Assembly (NCBI RefSeq): GCF_040412425.1
Contig: NC_089763.1
Location: forward strand, 57,852,587-57,916,586
Source: Macrobrachium rosenbergii
Lineage: Eukaryota > Arthropoda > Malacostraca > Decapoda > Palaemonidae
Length of the DNA: 64,000 nt
Direction: 5' to 3'
The notes beneath the pieces were generated by a model, which saw nothing but the letters and a program-made list of their open reading frames with translations, was not told the DNA's origin and searched no databases. Positions 49,094 to 58,894 of this stretch are shown here, one piece after another. The stretch's first letter is position 1, and each line of letters opens with the position of its first letter. The position numbers and the translations under genes are program-made.

Positions 49094-50736
49094 CCCACAG
49101 TGGTCCCCTATAATTTTAGGATATAATGGGTTCCAGAACGAATTTGTTACAGTGGTGAGTGTCAGAAACTTTCAAAAAACAATAAAGAAAACTTATATCA
49201 TTCAAAATTATTCAAGAAACAAGAGTTACATTGTGCTACAAGGAACCATGTCTAACAACTATAGACAGTTTCTTCAAACAATGCCAGAATTCCAAAATCC
49301 TACTTACTTGATGAAACTTAGTCAAAGAACCAGTCAGGTTTTAGCAATGTTCATGTACCTTCATTGCTATGGGAAAATAAAATAGTGTGTTCCAGTACAC
49401 TAACCATACTTATCCACGGTACATTGGGAGCCTCACTTGAGTAATGATGCAAACTTAAACAAAGTACTTTCAAAAAGTCCACGTAGGTGACAACATTCAT
49501 TGTTGAATATTTTGTGATAGTAATCTGGAAGACCTTGTTTTATATAATCGTGTTTGCTTTCTCCTACTTTTGAAGCTGTCTACATTCAATTGCTTTGGGG
49601 CAGTAACGTGAGAACTAACTTGATATGGCACTTCAAATGCTCTATAAGAGTAGACAGGTTGCTAACAAATCATAATCTTGATCAGATTATAGTACGATCA
49701 GTTGAAATGTGATCTTATGTGATAGTGAACTCTGTTGGCCATACTTGCTATTCAAATTTAAAAGTTGCTGGAGGGATCACTTCTGGGACTGGAATAGTGT
49801 TGATTTTTGTATTAACACTTCCCCAGTCAGGATCTGTGCTTATGTAAGAATTGGGGCTTTATAGAAGTAAAATATACTTTTGTGAAGGCTGGTCTTCCAT
49901 ACATCCCATAGTATGTTTATTTTAAAGGCTGGCCATCCATGCACCCCCCCCCACCCACACTTGTAGCCTGCTGAATTTGAATGAGGCATTATCAGCAAAT
50001 TAGGGACCATTATGCTAGCATTTCAACCAAATGAAATAGATTACTCCAGTGGTAACCTAAGGTTTGTGGCATGATTCTTCAGGTCCAAAGAACTTTTTAC
50101 AAGACAATTGCAATGATGGAAATCCTTCATTCAAATTAATGGTAATATCCTTCATAACTGGTGGACTGGAAAAATGAGTTGGTTTTCATCTTATCAAGAT
50201 GTTAAGTTAACCACTCAAAGTTGGGGTTTTCTGTGATCGAGTGTGTGTGTGTGTAGTTGCATAAGCTCTCAGATCGCTCTGTTCGAGATGTGTACGGTGA
50301 TGCAAGAGGGGAAAGGAATTTAACTCCCATGTTTTCCGTTTGAAATGCCATATTTCTCCCTTGTAAAAGATATGCACTGTCTTATTTTACAATGTACATA
50401 TTGCTATAACACTCAATAGTGTTTTTTTGTTTTTATACCTTGAAGTAACAGTAAATTACCAAGACATACGGTAATGTTATGTAAGCTGCACCATGTTGAT
50501 CTTGCATGTGGTTGCAATTATATCACCATATGTAGGCTAAGGTATGCTTTGTTCTTCTATATAAATTTATGAAAATGTCTATTTTTGAATTGGATTTTAT
50601 GAATGTAAAGCCAGGCTAACTGTGCTGTGTAACATTTAGGTTAGGCATGCGTACTGTATAGCCTAGGCTAAGGATTGCATATTGTTTGGTACAAGACTGC
50701 TGTCCTAAATTAACTGTTTCTGTTACAGGCAACCAT
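49094..50736. other. Non-coding DNA between element A and the long inverted repeat
   Basis: Begins with a copy of the degenerate repeat seen at 34.9-36.8 kb. The open frame at 49,047-49,385 overlaps A's terminal repeat and that repeat and has no motif. Nothing else recognised. Confidence 0.5.
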
Positions 50737-51493
50737 TATAGGGTATACATTTAGGAACCAGTTCTAACAATTATGAAAGGAAACCACTAGGGATAAGTTG
50801 TTTACACCATGTATCCACCTACGGTACTAAGAAGCATTAAGCAAACCGCAGGAGTCAGCCTTTTCCTCAGCCTTGACTACAAAACGAAGATTCGACCATA
50901 TCTTTGACGTCAAGTACCAGTTCCAGCTAAGAATAGTCCTAAAATATTAGCCTAGGCCTATGGGGTACACTTGTATTAGCCTGTGCCAAGGTTTGAATTA
51001 TGTATAAGCTAGTCTGAGCTGTCCTAAAATGATTAGTAGCCTCTGATTGTATGTCAGGACATTTGACATCTCAAAGCTCAGGGAGTAATACCATTATATA
51101 TTGGAGGTCCCACCAAGATCACCATATAGGCTATATATAATGTTATTACTCCTTGTACTTTGATATGTCAAGTGTCCTTACATACATTCAGAGGATACCA
51201 TTCATTTTAAGACAGTTAACTCAGACTATCCTATACATAACAACTCAAACCTTGGCATAGGCTAATACAAGTGCACCTCATAGACCTAAGCTAATATTTT
51301 AGGCCTGTTCTTAGCTGGAACTGGTACTTGACATTGGAGATGGACAAATCTTCATTTTTTAGTTAAGGTTGCAGTAAAGACTGACTCCCGTGGTTTGTTT
51401 AATGTTTCATAGTAGGTGGTAGGTGGATTATTCCCAGCAGAGTCCTTCTAAAATTATTAGAACTGGTTCCTAAACTGATAACCCTATACTGGT
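50737..51493. repeat. 757-bp long inverted repeat (about 365-bp arms)
   Basis: Left arm 50,737-51,101 and right arm 51,132-51,493 are imperfect reverse complements along their full length; the loop is about 30 bp. Anchors: TTAGGAACCAGTTCTAA (left) against TTAGAACTGGTTCCTAA (right), and GGAGTAATACCATTATATAT against ATATATAATGTTATTACTCC. No coding potential. It lies about 40 bp left of element D's left end. Confidence 0.92.
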
Positions 51494-51536
51494 TCTTATA
51501 CTGGTACCCTATATTGGCTCCCCATAATACAAAAAG

Positions 51537-51725
51537 GTAATTTCATGTCAGTAACTTACCAGGTAATTACGTTGCTATAGTTTCTAACTCGAGCGTCAGC
51601 CTTTGATTTAAAAATCGCCATAGCACTTCGATAGATTAGCGTAGGTGATATCCCGCCCACTATGGGAGTACTGGGAACAACTTAGCCGGTAGCGTCATTC
51701 TGTTTCTGCTGTGCTCTCGAGTAAC
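51537..51725 (+). repeat. Left inverted terminal repeat of element D
   Basis: Contains ACTTACCAGGTAATTACG, CCCGCCCACTATGGGAGTAC and GTAGCGTCATTCTGTTTCTG. The last two match, inverted, 57,693-57,737, where the right copy is cut short. Confidence 0.8.
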
Positions 51726-51859
51726 ATTGGGGGTTTGCTGCAGCTTTTGTTTACTGATTTTCGGTTGTAGGGTGGAATTTGGCGAAGTATTATTGCTTAT
51801 TTGAGTAGCCTCCAAGCTTTAATAACTTTCAGGATAATTTTCTCAAGTTCTTTGGTTAT

Positions 51860-53150
51860 TATCATGTCTTTTCAAGTTCATCTAATTTTTGCTGTTCTAG
51901 CGAAAGTTACAAACCAGATTAATCAGTCTTCCTATAATTCTCATACAATTTGCATTTAATGTAGGGGGCAGAATATAGTAGGGAGAAAACTTGCGCTAAA
52001 TGTATTGGTTAGCAAGAGTAGAAGGTACTTAAATCTCAACTAGACAAGTTAGAGAGGTATAGAAAGGTGGCCTCTAGAGCCAAGAAACGAGCTTCCCTTA
52101 GCCTAGAATTCTTCCCTAGCCTAGTTAAAAGGTAGCTCTGCTATTCCTTCTTCTCCCCTTCCTGCCTTTTTCTCCTGCTACTAGCTCTCCTACTTTTAAT
52201 GCACCTACTCCAGTGCCTGGCTCCATTGCATCCGAACCTGTTGCCATTGCGAGCCTAGAGTCTTAAGTTTCACAAGAAAATTGATTAATGTATTCAGTGG
52301 CGAAGTTAGGTGCGCCACTGAAAGCTTTTATGGGAAAAAGTTTTCAGATGGCGCCACTTCCCACAAAGTAACGAGTAAAAGGGTTATGCAAATGGAGGTG
52401 GCTTCTCATCCTGCCTGTTCTCCTAGATGAAAGTCTCTGTCCTGCTCCACTAAACCTGGCAGAATACATGCCGGAAGTCCAAGGGAGGCTGGTGGGGTTT
52501 GCCCACGGGTTACTGCCCTCTCAGCCGAACCTGTTACACATTTACAGGTATTGGTAGACAGCCACTGGAAAGGCGTCTTGACAGAAGAAAGTGTTATGCA
52601 AGTGGAGGAGGTGGCTTCTCATCCTGCAAGTTCTCCAAGACGAAAGCCTCTGTCCTGCTCCCCTAAACCTGGGAGAAGACATGCTGGAAGTCCAAGGGAG
52701 GCTGGTGGGGTTTGCACGGGTTGCTGCCCCCTCATTTGAACCAGTTGAGAATGCTTTTTAAACAGTCTTAAAAGGCTCAATCCCAGAATTATCTTTAAAA
52801 TGTACGATAGTTGGAGAATATATCATACATTGTACCAGAGGCAGTTTTATCATACTTGTAAGATAATTATTGTATGAATGCCAGTGCAGTGACGTTACTT
52901 CCGACAATTCTGACATGGACAGGAGGTGCATAAAGCAATTCCTGGATTCTTCTATGCTTCTTAAGACACTTCAGATGATGTGGGTTGGCATTCACATCCA
53001 ATCCCAGTTAAGCGATATAAGAAGGCTAGTACTTCTCAGCTTAATTGTAGTTCGCTGTAGCTATATGGGACACGGTGTTGTCTCTCGAGCACCCGATGCA
53101 GTGTTACCATATCTCATTTGCCTTTTGATGCTAAATCTGTCACGGCGCAC
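51860..53150 (+). pseudogene. Element D gag remains, first part
   Basis: Traces of the Cys cluster (SHTICI then a stop, CRGQN, 51,940-51,975) and the basic helix are seen. A 213-bp direct duplication follows (units around 52,383-52,595 and 52,593-52,740), each encoding the PKPGRRHAGSPREAGG segment. The region 52,760-53,150 is too diverged to follow, although it should correspond to the variable linker. Many stops. Confidence 0.65.
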
Positions 53151-53215
53151 GTGCTTCTGAGCACCAAGAGCTCATTCCCAGTTGTGTTTCTCCACTTTTG
53201 TCGTTATCTTGAGAG

Positions 53216-53870
53216 CAAGATGAACCATCATTGGCTCCTTTTAAGCGACAGTTAGCTGGAATAATGTTCTTACTTTGTGCACCAGACTTTTCTCGAGGAG
53301 TTGGGATATTGGCTTTCAGCTAGAAAGGAGCAAAGTATTTTGCCTCTCCTTCCTCTTGCATAGTTCAAAGGAGATATTTATCTGTTGTCACGAGGGAAGC
53401 TTTGCCTTTCCCCCCTTTTGCTTAGTTCAAAGGAGATACTTATATGTCGTCACCAGGGAAGCTCCCTCTTTGAAGTCACTGAGACTCCCAAGGGGACTTC
53501 TCTGTTCTCATCAACTCATCTTGACACTCTGCAGTCTTGTCAGCAATGATAATTTTTCATTGATGAGCTAGACCACCTAGTTAAGAATATCTTCAAGGTT
53601 TTTTGAAGTTTTTGTTAGCTTCCTTGGCTGGACAGTGGGAAAATGTGCTAAGAAGATTGGTCAGTTTGGGAGTACTTTAGAAAAGAGAGCTCTGGTACTT
53701 CTTTACCAATAAGGGAGTCACTCAGACACAGAAATCAGCCCTGTTATTTTCTCTCCTGGACCAATGTCCCCTCTTCCCGCAGGACACTGTTAAGGAAGTT
53801 GTGTCCGACCTTCAGAAGAAGTCGATGCAAGATCTGTTGGCTAATTCCTAAAGATTTGCCTGCCTTTCCT
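53216..53870 (+). pseudogene. Element D gag C-terminus and start of pol
   Basis: Homologous to 54,773-55,502 in the same element: ATTGGCTCC..TTAA.CGACAGTTAGCTGGA-type start, then two near-identical 60-bp blocks with TAGTTCAAAGGAGATA (53,344 and 53,423), then CTAGACCACCTAGTTAAGA and CAGGACACTG...TCCGACCTTCAGAAG. Frames are broken throughout. The RT fingers and palm that should follow are missing; sequence jumps to the RT end at about 53,890. Confidence 0.65.
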
Positions 53871-53879
53871 TCCAGCACA

Positions 53880-54520
53880 GGATTTTCATCACCTTCAGAA
53901 GCCCCAGTTGACCCTGTTGCTAGAGATCCTCTGTTTGGGATCAGTCTCAACTCGTGGACTTTTTGGGCTTTTCCGTCTGCCACGAGAATCACCAACTGCC
54001 TCGAGACAGTTCACTAGTTTCTAGTCCATTTATCTTTCCTCGGCCCATCAATGGATGAGCCTGCTGGGGACTCTTTCGTCCATTGAGATTGGCATCAAGT
54101 TAGGCAAACTTTATAGGAAAGTTTTGCAAGTTCTTCCTCAAGGACAACTGCGACAGGGAAACACAGCAGGACTCCTACGTGTTTCCCATAACTCATTAGT
54201 TCAAGTTGGACCTGCAGTGGTGACTGTCCAAACGAGACTTTTGGAAGGGGAGTCCCTTCATCCACTCAGCCCAGATCTAGACTTCTCAGACACCTCGGAT
54301 CTAGGTTGGGGAATCCTCTTGGGGAACCAGGAAGTTTCTAGGACATGGTCCCCGGAAGATCAGGACCTTCACATTAACGTAAGAGAGCTTAAAGCGATCC
54401 TCTTAGGACCTCAGTGTTTCTCATCCTTAGCTTGCAACAAGACTGTGGTAGTCCATTTATACATAGCACAGCTCTAAAGTACAATCGGAAGCAAGGAGAC
54501 ACTCCTCTTCTCTTCCAAGC
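53880..54520 (+). pseudogene. Element D RT end and RNase H first part
   Basis: After the deletion, SLNSWTFWAFPSATRITNCL matches the segment following the RT palm in A and B (SRDFWAFPSDKRIKDC). RNase H then shows DFSDTSDLGWGILLGNQEVS and DLHINVRELKAILLGP (first Asp and Glu present) and TVVVHLYIAQL, where the last catalytic Asp of HSDN has been lost. The frame continues ALKYNRKQGDTPLLFQALE up to about 54,520 and then switches to unrelated gag-type sequence. Confidence 0.8.
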
Positions 54521-55502
54521 TCTTGAGTGTCCAGCTACAGCTCCTGGCGCCAGCTTGGGTGCCTGGCACCATCTCTCAAGCACCTGGCTCCATCTCTCGA
54601 GCGTCCAGTTACAGCTCCCGGGCTCCTGGCGCCAGTTCCTGAGTGCCAGGCGCTAGCTCTCAAGCACCTGGCACCAGCTCCTGAGCCCCGGTGCCAGTTC
54701 TTCAGTACCTGTCTCCTTCTTCTGAGTGCCAAGCTCCCGCTTACAAATGTGACTCTCCTCCTTTACTCCGTGATGAGCCATCCTTGGCACCCATTAAACA
54801 GCAGTTAGCTGAAATTATGGTCTTTCTCCAAGAAACTCAATCCAAGATGGTGCTCTCTTCGTCATCCAAGAAGGCTCCGAAGGAAGTTGATGATTGACTT
54901 TTGGCAAGGCAAGCATCCTTCGCTATTCCTCCTTCTCGCTTAGTCCATAGTAGATATCTGTCCTTCATCACGGGTGGGGGGGGGGGGGAATTGGCTCTTC
55001 TGCTTCAGGAGTGGCTGCTTCCTCCCAAGGGGACTTCTCCAGCCTCATGTTATCTTCCTGACGCTCTGAGTTTTCATCGGCGAAGGTTATTTGTCCATCG
55101 GCTGTACTGGACCAACTTGTTAAGGACCTCTTCAAGGTGTTGAGATCTTCAGTCTCCTGGACTGGATAGTTGGAGCTCTGGCCAAGGAAAATGAGAATTT
55201 CAAGAAGTTAAAGAACGATATTGCCTTGCCTTGGTCTGGCTCAGAGATGGATTTATTGACTTTACTTTTCTTGGAGCAGACACCTGGATTTCAGAGATGG
55301 ATTTATTGACCTTGCAGCTCTTTTCTTCTTGGGAGTATTGAAGAAGGGGGAATTATGGTGCTCCTTTACATCTAAATGGGTTACACAGACCCAGAAGTCA
55401 ACCCTTGTGTTTTTGTGTTGGACTCTCATCTCCTTTTCCTGCAGGTTACTGGGAGGAAAATTGCTTCAGACCTCCAAGAGGAGTCCACTCAGGAATCTAC
55501 TG
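54520..55502 (+). other. Duplicated gag/pol segment inside the RNase H domain
   Basis: About 980 bp sit between two halves of one RNase H domain (LLFQALE / STARDLLLWTD). They begin with a gag-style minisatellite (54,535-54,735, roughly 30-bp units around CTCCTGGCGCCAGC) and continue with APIKQQLAEIMVFLQETQSK and a gag C-terminus. The same gag/pol junction region as at 53,216-53,870 follows. The two copies are diverged, so the duplication is old or came from a different element. Template switching during reverse transcription would explain it. Confidence 0.7.
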
Positions 55503-56815
55503 TCAACAGCAAGAGACCTTCTACTGTGGACAGATCAAAATTGAGTGATTCTAGTCACTTGATTTGTTCAGGCCAAACTAAAGGTTCTGGTGGATGAACT
55601 GAGTCGTTGGAAGCAGGTCCTCACCGAGTGGACCTTGCATCCCCTGGTCTGTTGGGATCTGTGGAATCTATGGGGGCAGGCCAGCTTTGGACCTGTTTGC
55701 CACCTCAAGGAACCATCGCCTTCCTCTCTTTTGTTCTCCGGCTACAGTCACTCAAGCAAGGGTAACACAAGACCGTGTCTACTCAGACAACCTCACTTCA
55801 AGAGATTCCACAAAAATGTGGTCCTCTCTTCACCTGACAGGCTTAGGAAAGTCAGGAAGCTTGTCAGAGCAAAAGGGTTCTCTATATGTGCCACAGAGGC
55901 CATTGCAAAATGCAGGCATCAATCTTCTGTCAGCGTCTGCCAGGCTAAGTGGGTGCTTTTCTGAAACTGGTGTCTCAGACACGTCTATTCTTCTGAGACA
56001 TCTGTGACCCAGTTGCAGATTTCCTCCTTTACTTGAGGAGATCTAGAATGTCTCGTCCTCCTCCATTAAGAGGTATCGAGCTACATTTAACTCAGTGTTT
56101 AAGCTCAAGGACCTAGATCTTTTGTCATCCCAATCTTAACAACCTCGTCAAGTCCTTGGATATGTCCAAGCAAAGGAAGGAAGATCCGGTCTCATGGAAA
56201 CGGGACGTAGTGTTGAAGTGGCTGACAAGTCCTTCTTTTGAACTCCTGTGTTCCTCTCCTCTGAGAAACCTTTCCTGGAAGACCCTCTTCCTTGTGGTCT
56301 TGACTACTGCTAAACATATTAACAAGATCCAAGCCATCGATAAGGGAAGGTTTTCACTAGAAGACAAGGTTTATTCCTTTCCCTGGGATTTTTAGCCAAG
56401 AACAAGGATCATCCAAGCATTCTTGCTCTGTTAAGAACTTAAGGGACATCCTGGGCTGTGAGGAATAAGAGAGAGGTATTTGTCCTGTTAGGGCTTTCAA
56501 GTAATTACCTGAACAGAACTGAGAAGATCCGAGGGCCACCCATTCCCTCTGGTGTTCTGTTAAGAACCTGTCTCGCCTTCTGACTAGAAAGCATTGTCCT
56601 TCTTCCAGAGGAACTTTACTTCTGAGGCACACTCTCGGAATCAGGAGGACATTCTGCATATTTTAAAGTGAAAGCTCTTGATGTCAGGACAGTCTTTACC
56701 TAATTAGCTTTCAGGCAAATTGATCTTCGCGTTTTGCTAATTAAAAAAGTGTTTGTAATTGCTGTGCCTTGGGACCATTATCAGTGACTGGCATGGTGTT
56801 GGGTGAGGAAGCATA
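55502..56815 (+). pseudogene. Element D RNase H end and tyrosine recombinase
   Basis: RNase H end ARDLLLWTDQ and VLVDELSRWKQVLTEWTLHP; then a methyltransferase-like start (DLFATSRNHRLPLFCSP) joined directly to VYSDNLTSRDS-type sequence, so most of that module is deleted. The YR begins VRKLVRAKGFSICATEAIAK; its catalytic domain shows TTAKHINKIQAID, with the first Arg changed to His, and ALDVRT, with the HxxR His changed to Leu. It ends VTGMVLGEEA-like at 56,815. Numerous stops. Not functional. Confidence 0.78.
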
Positions 56816-57096
56816 GGATTTTCTCCTACTTCTCTTTGCCTTGAAGGGAGGTGTCAAGTTTTGAGGAGACGGGGGGTACAGTACTATGTAACTGGAGTAC
56901 CCACCATTCATAATGGATTGGTAGTGGTTGTCTTGTCAGTGTTGGTGACAGCGTTGTCTGGTTTTTTGTTATTTTGGTACTATGCCCAGGGCAAGGGCAC
57001 TTATCTATGTCTTGTCAGCGATCAGACCTATCCTCTGCTGCAAGACTCCCACTTATGTAGAGGCAACTGCTCAATCGCCATGCCACTACAGGTTAA

Positions 57097-57374
57097 AAGT
57101 TCCTCATTGGATGGGTTGGTATCATTCTCGGCTAGCACTCTGCTGGGCCCACGTTCGATTCTCCGACCGACCAGTGAAGAATTAGGGAAATTTATTTCTG
57201 GTGATAGAAATTCATTTCTTGTTATAATGTGGTTCGGATTCCACAATAAGCTGTAGGTCCCGTTGCTAGGTAACCAATTGGTTCTTAGCCACGTAAAATA
57301 AATCTAATCCTTCGGGCCGGCCCTAGGAGAGCTGTTAATCAGCTCAGAGGTCTGGTTAAACTAAGGTATACTTA
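57097..57374 (+). mobile_element. tRNA-like SINE in element D, with 12-bp target duplication
   Basis: 278 bp flanked by ACTACAGGTTAA at 57,085-57,096 and 57,375-57,386. Removing it restores the sequence seen in the other DIRS tails. The 5' part is tRNA-like: GTTCGATTCTC resembles a pol III B box, with a degenerate A box about 35 bp upstream. The body contains AATGTGGTTCGGATTCCAC and GGTAACCAATTGGTTC, and the 3' end is AAGGTATACTTA. No poly-A. A truncated second copy lies at 59,511-59,673. The partner LINE is unknown. Confidence 0.9.
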
Positions 57375-57560
57375 ACTACAGGTTAAGATGAGCACCAACC
57401 AGAAGCAGTTTTCACCTGCAGTAGCTCTCTTATCAGGTAAGGAAATGACAAGCATTGTTTCAATGCTAGCCATCCTTCCTATTTCAGTCATTATCACACC
57501 TTAATGTTTTGGAGTAGAATATGTCCATTCATCCCACTCCCTATCAATGTGGGATTCAGC

Positions 57561-57655
57561 TGTGTAATTACCTGGGAAGTTACTTATATGAAAATGATAT
57601 TTTTATAACAAAATTAAGTTTCATGTATACAGTACTTCTCAGGTGATTACATAAT
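57561..57655 (+). repeat. Internal palindrome of element D tail
   Basis: TGTAATTACCTGGGAAGTTA, then ATGAAAATGATATTTTTATA, then CTTCTCAGGTGATTACATAA. Outer parts are inverted copies of each other. Confidence 0.82.
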
Positions 57656-57737
57656 CAGTGCCCTCCCTCCTTCCCTCTGATGGATATAGGGGAACAAACA
57701 GAATACCGTTACCAGCTAAGTTATTCCCAGTACTCCC

Positions 57738-58894
57738 AAAAGAGTCAAGAATTGCCTTCAAATTGTCAGTCAGTTCCTTCAGTTTGTAAATCTAGGCAAA
57801 CTGCACATGAGACCCCTTCAGTTTTTCCTCAAAGCGAATTGGTGCAGAAAAACCCCACCAGACTTTTCATCTTCCCGATTACATCGGAAATCAAAGAGGA
57901 TCTCCGGTGGTGGTCGTGCGGAGAAAGACTTCAGGAAGGGAAGTCTCTTCTCCCAGTGCGCCCAGACCTCCTATTTTATTCTGATGCCTCCGACCTAAGG
58001 CTGGGGTGCCCTTCTGGATGGCCGGGAAGTCTCCGGAACGTGGGCTATGGTACAACAGAATGGGCCTTCAGTCCTTCTTGGATCTGGTCCGCGGCAAGAA
58101 GATTGTAGTACACGTTGACAACACCGGCTCTTGCTTACTAAATTCGCAAACGGGGCCACTCATTCCTTCTCTCTGTACAAGATGGCAAGGGATCTCCTTA
58201 TGTGGGTGGAGGAGAACCAAGTCTCTCTTGTCACCCGGTTCATTCAAGGGAGGATGAACGTGAGAACGTGATTGCGGACGAATTAAGCTGCCTCAGACAG
58301 ATCCTTCCAACTGAGTGGACCTTAGACCCGATAGTCTGCGACAATCTGTGGAAACTGTGGGGCAAACCCACAGTGGATCTTTTCGCAGCGTTGAGAAACC
58401 ACCTTCTTCCCCTCTTTTGCTCTCCGTTCCCGGATCCTCAAGCATGGAGCATGGACGCCATGCTTTTGGACTGGACAGACTTAGATGTGTGCGCCTTCCC
58501 TCCCTTCGGAATGATCAGGGAAGTAATCAACAGGCTGTCGACGCATCAGAACACCTCCATGACCCTAGTAGCCCCATTTTGGCCTAACAAGGAATGGTTT
58601 CCAGACTTTATTCGACTCCTGGTAGACTACCCAAGACTCCTTCCACAAAAACAGTCTCTGCTCAGACAACCCCACTTTCTCAGATTCCACCAAGGGTTAT
58701 CCGCTCTGGCCCAGACAGGCTTCAGACTGTCAAGTGCCTTGTCAGAGCAAAAGGGTTTACGAGACAGGCTGCAGAGGCAATTGCGAAATGCAGATGAGCT
58801 GCTTCTACAAAGCTCTACTAATCAAAATGGGCAGTCTTCAGAAGGTGGTGCAGCTGCCATAACATCTCTTCTGAGACATCTAGAAGCCAAGTAG
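57738..58894 (+). pseudogene. Element E RNase H and methyltransferase-like module
   Basis: The RT tail (LFIFPITSEIKEDLRWW) and RNase H start (LLFYSDASDLRLG) are followed by an internal deletion and frame changes until 58,202. Then 230 codons stay open: VIADELSCLRQILPTEWTLD, TVDLFAALRNHLLPLFCSPF, LDWTDLDVCAFPPFGMIREV, SMTLVAPFWPNKEWFPDFIR. This is the most complete methyltransferase-like module in the window (DLFA...N, W, AFPP, LVAPFWP..WF). I assign it to the Dam-like module described for DIRS elements on motif pattern only. The frame ends at a TAG at the same aligned position as in B. Confidence 0.78.

Larger units (their letters stand above)
51537..57737 (+). mobile_element. DIRS-like element D, mosaic
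   Basis: The left terminal repeat begins near 51,537 (TTTCATGTCAGTAACTTACC) and a partial right repeat ends at 57,737. Between them lie gag remains, a pol lacking the RT core, an RNase H domain interrupted by about 980 bp of duplicated gag/pol sequence, a truncated methyltransferase-like module, a broken YR and a tail with a SINE. This is the most decayed of the copies. Confidence 0.8.

Noticed and set aside
49047..49385. 112-codon plus-strand frame as a gene
   Set aside because: Begins inside element A's terminal repeat and continues into a degenerate dispersed repeat.
57105..57175. A genuine tRNA gene
   Set aside because: Only the B-box-like part is convincing; no full cloverleaf, and it is the head of a SINE with target duplications.
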